DNA from: Weeksellaceae bacterium
GTDB taxonomy: Bacteria; Bacteroidota; Bacteroidia; Flavobacteriales; Weeksellaceae
Reading direction: 5' to 3'
Assembly (NCBI GenBank): GCA_022701545.1
Contig: JAKOOG010000303.1
Coordinates: forward strand, 1-41,029
DNA: 41,029 bases
The notes beneath the pieces are model-generated. The model ran no database searches. It worked only from the letters and a program-made list of their open reading frames with translations, and was not told the origin of the DNA. The position numbers and the translations under genes were made by a program. This document shows positions 23,143-30,632 of this stretch, in pieces; position 1 is the stretch's first letter, and each line of letters starts with the position of its first letter.

Positions 23143-23202
23143 TATAATTACAATTTTTACAATAAGTGTAACTTTTCTCTAATTCGTTACTTTTGATGAA
23201 AA

Positions 23203-23210
23203 CAAATTTA
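23203..23210 (-). promoter_or_regulatory. -7 element of the second M13 gene
   Basis: TAAATTTG on the minus strand, an exact TAnnTTTG, about 60 bp before the ATG. No clear TTG partner is visible. The rest of 23143-23404 shows nothing recognisable. Confidence 0.4.
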
Positions 23211-23404
23211 GTTAAATATTAAAACCTGTTCCCATTTAATCTTTTAAATTTCGATCCTGCTTCGCGCTTTCGGTCACAAAATCAAATATTTTTAAGAGAT
23301 TTGTTTCTTAGCCGCTTCAGCCTGATGAATACCAGTATGCCTATTACCAACATTTATATTTCCATTGTTAAATTCATGATCCTACGATGCAGATACCACC
23401 GTGC

Positions 23405-26400
23405 TTATGGTGTTGAGATTTCTTTTACGTTTCCTGTCCTTTTCAGGAAACCCCACGACTGCATCTCCCCTTTCAGTGCTCTTCTCAGGCTTCTGAACAG
23501 GACAATGTACATCAGCCATCTATAGCCGAATCTCTGCGGAATTACATACAGCAGATTAGCAAGTTTCTCCCGCTGCATGATAAAGGCAATGAAGGCCAGT
23601 GAAGCATCTACCAGAAGGAAGATTAAATAATACCCGAATATTTTTCCGCCATTTCCCGATAAAAGACCGAAAAACATGATAAGATCGGCCATCGGCGAGA
23701 AAAACGGAATGATGTACTGGAACAGCAGAATATTCGGCATCGCCCATAATCCCAAGCCTTTGAATTTAGGATTCAGGAAAGTCTGTCTCTGTTTCCAGAA
23801 CATCTGCATAATGCCATAGGTCCATCTGAAACGCTGCTTTAAAAACTGCTTTACACTTTCCGGTGCTTCGGTAACGGCTACTGCCCGGTTTTCGTTCGCT
23901 ACGGTATATTCTTCCCTCAGGATTTTTACCGTAATGTCGCAGTCTTCCGCCAGCGTATCGGAAGAATAGCCGCCCACTTCTTCGACAACGGATTTTTTAA
24001 AGGCTCCGATCGCTCCCGGAATTACCGTGATCGCATTAATGTTGGCATATGCCAGCCGGTCGAAGTTCTGGCTGGTCGTATATTCGATCGACTGCCATTT
24101 CGTGAGCCAGTTTACCGTATTTCCGACTTTTACATTCCCTGCCACCGCGGCAATTTTATCATCCGGTGCAGAATTTAAAAACCGGGCGATTAAATATTTC
24201 ACTGCATTCTGTTCCAGTTTGGTATCGGCGTCAATGCAGACCACATATTCCGCATCCGTTTCAGAGATCCCGAAATTCAGAGCCGTGGCTTTCCCTCCGT
24301 TTGTTTTACTGAAAATTTTAAGTTTAGGGTTGCCGGAAAAGGCTTCCGTGGCTTTTTCATAGGTTGAATCTTTGCTTCCGTCGTCTACCATGATCACATC
24401 AAAATTCGGATAAGTCTGCTTCAACAGGTTGTTTAATGAAGAAACAATATTCACTTCTTCATTGTAAGCCGGTACAATAATCGAAACTTTTGGGTAGGAT
24501 TCCAATATTGGGAAGACCCCTAATTTTTTCTCTCTTTTTCTTTCTTGAAAAGCCCAGTACAGCATGATGAACAGCCTGATCAGTCCCAACCCGATAAAGA
24601 TCGTAAACAGGGCCACCAGGAAATGGCTGATCCCGTAAATAACCGTTGCCAGGATGAGGTTCAGCTGCATCACATAATAAGCTTTTGTCTTCGGAACTTC
24701 GGGCATCAGTTCGTTTTTACTTTTATGCAGAATGCTGGTAAGGTTGGTGAAGTGGTATCCCTGTTTCTGTAATGCAGGAATAAGAACCTTCAGTGCCTTC
24801 ACCGTTTCTTCGCGGGTATCGCCGCCTGCGTCGTGAAGAAGAATGATGTTTCCCCGTTCCGCTTTTACTCCCGCCATTACCCTTTTTATAATTTCATCGG
24901 CTTTTATCCCGGGCTGCCAGTCTTCGGGATCAATGTTTTCACCGATATCCAGGTAATTCTGCTGCCTGGCCAAAGCTACGGGAATGATTTCCTCTGAAGT
25001 CGTCGGCTCGGAATCCGCATTATACGGGGCTCTGAAGAGGATGGTGCTGTGTCCGGTAATACATTCGATCAGAAGCCGGGTAAGTTTCAGTTCCAGCAAA
25101 GCCCTTTCCGGGCTTACCTTCGCCACATTTTCGTGGGTAAAGGTGTGGTTTCCTATTTCATGGCCTTCACGGTAGATCCTTTTCACCAGCGGAAGGTTTT
25201 TCTCTGCATTTAAACCTACCAGAAAGAAAGCCGCCGGAACATGGTATTTTGAGAGGACATCCAGGACCTGTGGCGTATACGTCTCATCCGGGCCGTCGTC
25301 AAAGGTGAGCACCAGTTCTTTCTGGGGGGCTCCGCCATACTTTCTCACTTCATAGGAACTCGGATAGGTAATGTAATTTTCGTCGGTAATAATTTTTTCT
25401 TTCGGATCGATTTCCAGGGCAATCTTTCCGTCATGCGGGGTATTCAGTACATCCAGCACTTCACCGTCGCCGATATAATCCACCATGGTCTGCCCTTTTA
25501 CATTTTCCAGCAATTTTAGGTTTAATTTTGAAAGCCCTGCAGAGGTCAGGTCTTTATCATAAAAACTCCAGATCCGGCTATCTTCGCTCCCCAGTCTCCA
25601 AAGTGCAGTTCCGGCCAACGGATATTCCGAGGAGAAGCGCATCGTATTAAAGATAGACGCGGCATCGTTGAAAAATACGGTATGGGTATAATTCTTTGAA
25701 TCGGTATACGAATAATTCAGGTTGAAGGTATTGTCATCAAAATTGATTTTCGCTTTACTGGCGCTTGCTTTGGTGATCGCCTGCATATAGGTTACGGAAC
25801 TGTTGTCGTCTTTATTGGTACTCCAGTCGTATCCGTAGGCCCCCAGTCCTAAAATGATTTTTTCGGGGGCTGTTTTTGCTAAAATTTTCCCGGTCTGCGC
25901 CTCGATCCACTTCTGGGACGAAACCGGCCCGGCATCGCTGTCGGCAGAATATTCATCATAGGCCATCAAGACAAAATAATCGACATACGGATTCAGTTTT
26001 TCAACATTGTAATCGTCATTATCCGTCATGATATCCATGGAGACCAACAGTTTATTCTGCCTGAAAGTTCCCGAAAGCTCCTTCATAAAAGCGATCAGGT
26101 TTTCATCGGAATCCAGGTTCATATCCTCGAAGTCGATGTTGATTCCCTTAAAATGAAGTTTCTGGCACTGCTGTTTCAGCTTCTGAATAAGCTGCGTTCT
26201 TTTGCGGGGATCTTTAAGAACCTTTCCCAATCCTTCCGAATGGAATTCCTGATTGGAATTATTGCTGAGAATCGGCATCGTGGCGATCCCTGTTCTTCTG
26301 ATGACCTTGTATCCTTCAGGATCCACATTCGTTTTAAGGTCACCGGTTTTGGGATCCAGGAAAAACCATTCCGGGAACACCAGGTTGATGTGTCTGATGT

Positions 26401-26803
26401 TTCTTTTTAAAGACATCAGAGACTGCGGATCCCATGCTACATAAAAGGCAGAACGGATCCCGCCGGGAAACTGGGACCAGTTGCGGTTCTGGTTTTTCAG
26501 CCTTTCCGCTTTTGCTTTCTGGATTTTGGCCAGATTGGTATGGATGTTTTTTTCAGAAATAAAACTTCTGAAACCCTTGTATTCTTTAGATATTTTATTC
26601 TCCTGAAGATAAGGCTTGCTGGCAGTAATTACTGCTTTATAATCCTCTTTGAAAGGTATTTTCGGACTTCTGCCGAATTTCATCATCAGACCTAAAGCCA
26701 GAAAAAGCAATACGGCAACGAAAATAAAAATACGGCTGCCCCACTGCACATTTCTCCAGCGTTTTTTGTTGTCGGTCTGAAAGATCTGTCTGGAATTTTC
26801 CAC
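23405..26803 (-). CDS. GH18 - polysaccharide deacetylase - GT2 fusion protein
   Basis: A 1132-aa envelope enzyme with three catalytic domains in one chain. After an N-terminal helix (about 25-42) comes a GH18-type domain (about 110-420) whose motif KGINIDFEDM keeps the catalytic Glu. A NodB/CE4 deacetylase follows (about 495-690) with LTFDDGPDETY and HEIGNHTFTH. A second helix (about 715-745) leads to a cytosolic GT2 domain (VSIIVPAYNEE, CIDADTK, TLAEDCDIT, QRFRW), then further C-terminal helices. The topology puts hydrolase and deacetylase outside and the synthase inside. The domains match processive beta-linked GlcNAc polymer synthesis with modification, as PgaC plus PgaB would do. The polymer itself is inferred. 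The start is GTG at 26803; a stop lies two codons upstream. Confidence 0.9.
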   Translation of the reverse strand: MENSRQIFQTDNKKRWRNVQWGSRIFIFVAVLLFLALGLMMKFGRSPKIPFKEDYKAVITASKPYLQENKISKEYKGFRSFISEKNIHTNLAKIQKAKAERLKNQNRNWSQFPGGIRSAFYVAWDPQSLMSLKRNIRHINLVFPEWFFLDPKTGDLKTNVDPEGYKVIRRTGIATMPILSNNSNQEFHSEGLGKVLKDPRKRTQLIQKLKQQCQKLHFKGINIDFEDMNLDSDENLIAFMKELSGTFRQNKLLVSMDIMTDNDDYNVEKLNPYVDYFVLMAYDEYSADSDAGPVSSQKWIEAQTGKILAKTAPEKIILGLGAYGYDWSTNKDDNSSVTYMQAITKASASKAKINFDDNTFNLNYSYTDSKNYTHTVFFNDAASIFNTMRFSSEYPLAGTALWRLGSEDSRIWSFYDKDLTSAGLSKLNLKLLENVKGQTMVDYIGDGEVLDVLNTPHDGKIALEIDPKEKIITDENYITYPSSYEVRKYGGAPQKELVLTFDDGPDETYTPQVLDVLSKYHVPAAFFLVGLNAEKNLPLVKRIYREGHEIGNHTFTHENVAKVSPERALLELKLTRLLIECITGHSTILFRAPYNADSEPTTSEEIIPVALARQQNYLDIGENIDPEDWQPGIKADEIIKRVMAGVKAERGNIILLHDAGGDTREETVKALKVLIPALQKQGYHFTNLTSILHKSKNELMPEVPKTKAYYVMQLNLILATVIYGISHFLVALFTIFIGLGLIRLFIMLYWAFQERKREKKLGVFPILESYPKVSIIVPAYNEEVNIVSSLNNLLKQTYPNFDVIMVDDGSKDSTYEKATEAFSGNPKLKIFSKTNGGKATALNFGISETDAEYVVCIDADTKLEQNAVKYLIARFLNSAPDDKIAAVAGNVKVGNTVNWLTKWQSIEYTTSQNFDRLAYANINAITVIPGAIGAFKKSVVEEVGGYSSDTLAEDCDITVKILREEYTVANENRAVAVTEAPESVKQFLKQRFRWTYGIMQMFWKQRQTFLNPKFKGLGLWAMPNILLFQYIIPFFSPMADLIMFFGLLSGNGGKIFGYYLIFLLVDASLAFIAFIMQREKLANLLYVIPQRFGYRWLMYIVLFRSLRRALKGEMQSWGFLKRTGNVKEISTP

Positions 26804-26890
26804 GATTTACACTTTTGGTTTATGAATTACAAAAGTCGTGAAATATCTGCTTGTCTTTAATTAAAAAAATATTAAAATCGAACGTTACAT

Positions 26891-28141
26891 TCAGTTATTA
26901 ATAAGAATTCCAACCAAATCCTGAATTATCTTCTGTGAAACGAAATACATGAAATCCAGCCTTTCCAGATGGGGCATATACAATTTCGAAGTCACTTCCT
27001 GATCGTGCACACGGACCGTATAAAAAACCGTTCCCACCTCATTGCCGTCCTCTCCTTTTCCGGGTCCCGCCACACCTGTTGATGACAGTGAAATATCGGT
27101 GCCGAATAATTTCTGACAGCCCGCAGCCATTTCCCCCGCTACCTGTTCGCTGACCACCGTAAACGCTTCCACCGTTTCTCTTTTTACTTTGAGGATACCG
27201 ATCTTCTTTTCGGTGGCATACGGAACGATTCCGCCAAGGAAGTAGCTGGAGCTTCCCGAAACCGAGGTAATCATTTTCGCAAGCTCTCCTCCGGTGCAGC
27301 TTTCTGCTGTAGAAATTGTAAGCTTTCTCTCCGTTAAAATCTCGGCAAGAATCTTCTCGATCTTGTCTTCGGAGGTAGCAATGACGTTATCTTTAATTAT
27401 AGGCAACAGTTTACGGATTTCTTCTTCCAGCTGCTGTTGCAAAACCGGTTCATTTTCTCCGGTTGCCGTTAAACGTAATTTGACCCTTGTTCCAACCGGC
27501 AGGTAAGAAAGAGCCAGATTTGACGGCAAAGCCAGTTCCCAGGCTTCGATCATATCCGCCAGAATGCTTTCAGGGATTCCCACTACGGAAACAATTCTGG
27601 TTGAGATGTAATTCAGGCTGAATTTCTCATGCAGATACGGAATAATCTGGTCTTTGATCAGCGGTTTTACTTCATACGGAACCCCGGGAAGGCTGAAGAG
27701 TAATTTCCCGTTCTCTTCCATCATGGTACATGGTGCCGTACCAAAGTGGTTCTGGAACACCCTGGATTTTGTAGGAACAAATGCCTGTTCTCGGTTTCGT
27801 TCCAGAATTTCCAGACGGCCGCGCTTTTCCATATAGGCTTTCAGATGATTGAAGGTGACCTCATCGAGGGCAAGCTCGTCATTGAAAAATTCGGCGATGG
27901 CTTTTTTGGTTTTGTCATCCCGGGTCGGCCCCAATCCGCCGGTGGTAATGATCACATCTCCGGTTTTAAAAGCTACTTCTATAGTCTCTTTGATGGTTTC
28001 AATTTCATCGGAGATCGTAAAGATCTGTGAAACTTTTATACCGATGTTTTTGAGTTCGGCGGCAATAAAGTTGGAGTTGGTATCTACGGTATTTCCGGAA
28101 AGGATTTCATCACCTATGGTAATCAGAACAGCATTTTTCAT
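26891..28141 (-). CDS. cinA: CinA-family protein, nicotinamide-nucleotide amidohydrolase
   Basis: A 416-aa CinA. The N-terminal MoCF/COG1058 domain (AVLITIGDEILSGNTVDTNS, IITTGGLGPTRDD, about 1-170) hydrolyses ADP-ribose-type pyrophosphates in characterised members. The C-terminal CinA domain (about 260-416) deamidates NMN to nicotinate mononucleotide and shows TISTAESCTGGELAKMIT, GGIVPYATEKK and SSTGVAGPGKGEDG. In Bacteroidota it is a housekeeping pyridine-nucleotide salvage enzyme; the competence name is historical. It lies divergently from the DUF7832-like gene, with a palindrome between them, and 87 bp upstream of the fusion enzyme on the same strand. Confidence 0.93.
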   Translation of the reverse strand: MKNAVLITIGDEILSGNTVDTNSNFIAAELKNIGIKVSQIFTISDEIETIKETIEVAFKTGDVIITTGGLGPTRDDKTKKAIAEFFNDELALDEVTFNHLKAYMEKRGRLEILERNREQAFVPTKSRVFQNHFGTAPCTMMEENGKLLFSLPGVPYEVKPLIKDQIIPYLHEKFSLNYISTRIVSVVGIPESILADMIEAWELALPSNLALSYLPVGTRVKLRLTATGENEPVLQQQLEEEIRKLLPIIKDNVIATSEDKIEKILAEILTERKLTISTAESCTGGELAKMITSVSGSSSYFLGGIVPYATEKKIGILKVKRETVEAFTVVSEQVAGEMAAGCQKLFGTDISLSSTGVAGPGKGEDGNEVGTVFYTVRVHDQEVTSKLYMPHLERLDFMYFVSQKIIQDLVGILINN

Positions 28142-28173
28142 ATAATAAAGATCGAAAAAAATTTCTTCACAAA

Positions 28174-28234
28174 TGACGGAAATTTCCGTTGGCCGGGCAA
28201 TATAAATTGATTTTTTCTATTTTTGACGGAAATT
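28174..28234. promoter_or_regulatory. Palindrome and repeated TGACGGAAATT between cinA and its neighbour
   Basis: ACGGAAATTTCCGT (28176-28189) is a perfect 14-bp palindrome. TGACGGAAATT occurs at 28174-28184 and again, exactly 50 bp on, at 28224-28234, overlapping the end of the -7 element TATTTTTG (28218-28225) of the plus-strand gene. The layout suggests an operator with a second half-site. Confidence 0.4.
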
Positions 28235-28255
28235 GTTTAAAACTAGTATTACAGT

Positions 28256-28732
28256 ATGTCTAAATATGATGATGCTTCATGGCATTACGGCGGAGATTTT
28301 CCTGAAGAACTTTCTGAAAACAGCGGCGCCACCCACACCGGAATGTTCCTGAACTGGTGTATCAATAAAGGCCTGATCTCAGAAGCACTGAAAGAAGACG
28401 CAACAGAAGAAATTGAAATGACCAGACGCCGCGAAATGACGGGTGCCGAATTTGTAATGGAATGTATGGACGGAAAGTTTTCGGAATATGACCTGAATGA
28501 TATGGGAAATGCCTTTGCGCAGGATTATTACAAGGACGAAACCGATTTTGGAAACCGGTTCAGCTCATTTGCGGATGATTACGTAAATCTTTTTGATATG
28601 AAAGCCGAGGAAAACGATTACGAATATGAAACCTTCTATCATATTGAAGATACTTATGAAAACTATGATCTGATGAAGCAGGTAATCGATCACCGTTTCG
28701 AGGAGTGGAAGGAATATAAAGGTCTGAATTGA
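28256..28732 (+). CDS. DUF7832-like hypothetical protein (158 aa)
   Basis: A cytosolic acidic protein. The N-terminus KYDDASWHYGGDFPEELSENSGATHTGMFLNWCINKGL is the conserved signature I associate with the DUF7832 family, of unknown function; the family name is from memory. There is no membrane segment or signal peptide. The C-terminal half is rich in Asp, Glu and Tyr (ETFYHIEDTYENYDLM). In other bacteria such proteins are often near toxin or immunity genes, but nothing here supports that. The -7 element TATTTTTG lies 31 bp upstream of the ATG. Confidence 0.7.
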   Translation: MSKYDDASWHYGGDFPEELSENSGATHTGMFLNWCINKGLISEALKEDATEEIEMTRRREMTGAEFVMECMDGKFSEYDLNDMGNAFAQDYYKDETDFGNRFSSFADDYVNLFDMKAEENDYEYETFYHIEDTYENYDLMKQVIDHRFEEWKEYKGLN

Positions 28733-28744
28733 AGTAATCACCTC

Positions 28745-28842
28745 AACACATGAGTCTTAACACATGAGAAACATAAGATTTTAGGATTCCAGCTTTGAAA
28801 ATATTTTAGAGCACATGCGATAGAAAATCAGAGATTTTCTTT
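28745..28842. repeat. Dispersed repeat, copy 1 (shared with 37.7-37.9 kb)
   Basis: Contains AACACATGAGTC (28745-28756), a second ACACATGAG, ACATAAGA and AAAATCAGAGATTTTCTTT (28824-28842). The same blocks, in the same order, occur at 37745-37881. It is non-coding and probably a decayed extragenic repeat. Confidence 0.6.
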
Positions 28843-28858
28843 GATTATCCGCTCTGCT

Positions 28859-29096
28859 TGTCACTCCGTAGGAATCCGGATATAGTATTAGCAAAATGTA
28901 TGGAAAGATCCGTGTCTTGATTTTTACGGAATGACAAAAACAGTGGCAATTAATTCTTCTGTAAAAAAGTTATCGACAAAAATAATACTTCAAGCTTCTC
29001 ATTGACTGTGTTGAATCTACGGTTTCCGCAAGAATCTCAATTAAATATTAGCGAACCGTATGAAAAGATTCTCATCTGGACTCCTACGGAATGACA
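28859..29096. repeat. 238-bp MITE-like element with 23-bp inverted ends
   Basis: The left end TGTCACTCCGTAGGAATCCGGAT (28859-28881) and the right end ATCTGGACTCCTACGGAATGACA (29074-29096) are inverted copies with 3 mismatches. Inside, two 71-bp units (28866-28936 and 29026-29096) align without gaps at about 50 of 71 positions, exactly 160 bp apart. There is no ORF and no clear target duplication. I infer a non-autonomous or REP-type element. Confidence 0.6.
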
Positions 29097-29115
29097 GAGC
29101 TTATGGTAATCTCAC

Positions 29116-29655
29116 TTAGTCATGCTTTACCCAGATCAGTTCATCGGTATTGTAGCCTGCGCTTTTTGCTTTTGCAAGAAACCTCTGCTTAATACTGTCG
29201 GGAATTTCTTTGGTCCGGGAAAGGATCCACAGGTATTTTAGATTATTTCCCATGATTAAGGCGTATCGGTAATTGTCATCGATGTCAACGACGTTATAGC
29301 CTGCCCAGATCGGCTTAAAAAACGAAACTTTTAACCGGGCTTCGCTTTCACCATTTACGAATCGTGCTTCACCGGTGGATTCTTTCCATTCTTTTTTAAC
29401 ATAGTTGTAGCCTCTGTTGTCAACTTTAATGGTTCCGTCCGGATTTTTGGAATAAGTGGCTGTTACGTTATCCATATTCTTTTCGAATTTATAATCGAAC
29501 CGGGCAATTTCGTACCATTGGCCAAGATATTGATCGGCTTTGAAATTCTGAACGGCTTTGACACCTTTCGGAATCCCTACGGAACAGGAGTTTAAAATCA
29601 TCAGCCCTAAAATCCCCAACGAAACAGGAATGGCCATTTTCTTCAGCATCTTCAT
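29116..29655 (-). CDS. blc: Lipocalin-family lipoprotein (Blc-like)
   Basis: An outer-membrane bacterial lipocalin of 179 aa. Signal MKMLKKMAIPVSLGILGLMILNSC has lipobox LNSC. Lipocalin motif 1 is YLGQWYEIARFDYKFEKN (about 44-61), with the G-x-W core. VDNRGYNYVKKEW and FKPIWAGYNVVDIDDNYRYALIMG correspond to the later motifs. Blc binds lysophospholipids and fatty acids in characterised bacteria. It follows the LytTR regulator by 71 bp on the same strand and might be read from the same transcript, but no promoter or terminator was seen to settle this. Confidence 0.93.
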   Translation of the reverse strand: MKMLKKMAIPVSLGILGLMILNSCSVGIPKGVKAVQNFKADQYLGQWYEIARFDYKFEKNMDNVTATYSKNPDGTIKVDNRGYNYVKKEWKESTGEARFVNGESEARLKVSFFKPIWAGYNVVDIDDNYRYALIMGNNLKYLWILSRTKEIPDSIKQRFLAKAKSAGYNTDELIWVKHD

Positions 29656-29726
29656 AACAGACTATTTTTGTGGTATCCTGGATTCTTCAAAAATAATGCC
29701 TGAAAAGAATTCCTGGTTTACTGCTT

Positions 29727-30461
29727 TTAGGAAAAACCTTTCAGGAAGTTGTCCCTGAAACTTCCGGAGACTTCAATCTCGGTATTATCGGAAAGGGTCA
29801 CGGTTCCGCCCTTATGATATGATTTTACAAAATGGGTATTGATGATGTGTGAACGGTGAACCCGTACGAAAGGATTTTCCAGCAAATCGTCGAAATGTTT
29901 AAGAAAGCGGCATACCATTTTTTTGGAACCGTCCGTAAGATACACCTGGGTGAAATTTCCGTCCGCCTGCAGCCTTACGATGTCTTCCGTTTTCACGACA
30001 TCAAATCCCTGCAGTGTCGGAAGGATCAGCTGCTGCTTTTCGGGTTTTACCTTTAAGTTTTCAAGCAGGATCTTGTTCCGGTTGAGCGCTTCTTTATTCT
30101 CAATGCTTTCCGCTGCTTTGTTTACCGCCACAATTAGCTCCTGGATATCGATGGGCTTCAGAATGTAGTAGCTCGCCGATTTGTTCAGGGCCTGTAAAGA
30201 ATATTGTGAAAATGCGGTAATAAAAATCGTTTCATAGGAAAAATCTTTGGTTGCTTCGAGCACATCAAAGGCATTCCCGAAAGGCATTTCCACATCCAGG
30301 AATACAAGCTGCGGCTGTTGGTCGGCAATTAAAGGGACGGCTTGTTTGATGTTTTCCGCTTCCCCCAGAATTTCAACCTGCGGGCAGTATTTGGTAAGGT
30401 AGTTTCTCAAAACCTCTCTTGCGATCAGTTCATCGTCTACGATGACGGCTTTTATTTTCAT
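29727..30461 (-). CDS. LytTR-type response regulator (244 aa)
   Basis: A two-component regulator. The receiver domain (1-120) has acidic residues D9-D10, the phosphoacceptor D56 in VFLDVEMP and Lys in YYILKPID. The LytTR DNA-binding domain (about 140-243) has DIVRLQADGNFTQVYL, VRVHRSHIINTHFV and the C-terminal VTLSDNTEIEVSGSFRDNFL. LytTR proteins typically bind pairs of 9-bp direct repeats spaced by 12 bp. Exactly such pairs occur at 32452-32481 and 33992-34021. It lies 171 bp after the histidine kinase on the same strand. It is the obvious candidate to bind those sites; this is inference from geometry and proximity. Confidence 0.93.
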   Translation of the reverse strand: MKIKAVIVDDELIAREVLRNYLTKYCPQVEILGEAENIKQAVPLIADQQPQLVFLDVEMPFGNAFDVLEATKDFSYETIFITAFSQYSLQALNKSASYYILKPIDIQELIVAVNKAAESIENKEALNRNKILLENLKVKPEKQQLILPTLQGFDVVKTEDIVRLQADGNFTQVYLTDGSKKMVCRFLKHFDDLLENPFVRVHRSHIINTHFVKSYHKGGTVTLSDNTEIEVSGSFRDNFLKGFS

Positions 30462-30632
30462 TTAGGTTTATTTATACAATCCATTGGAAACTTCAGGGTT
30501 TTGTACGATGTTTTTGAAGTGATAAACTCTTCGATCCCCTTTTATTTCCTTATTTTTTATCTGAGATTTTTTTGTTTTAACAATAAGATTTTTAAATAAA
30601 AAAACCTCTGATTTTTTTATCATTTTCAGACC

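Noticed and set aside
28859-29096. Insertion sequence
   Set aside because: Inverted ends are present but there is no transposase frame and no clear target-site duplication; kept only as a MITE-like repeat.
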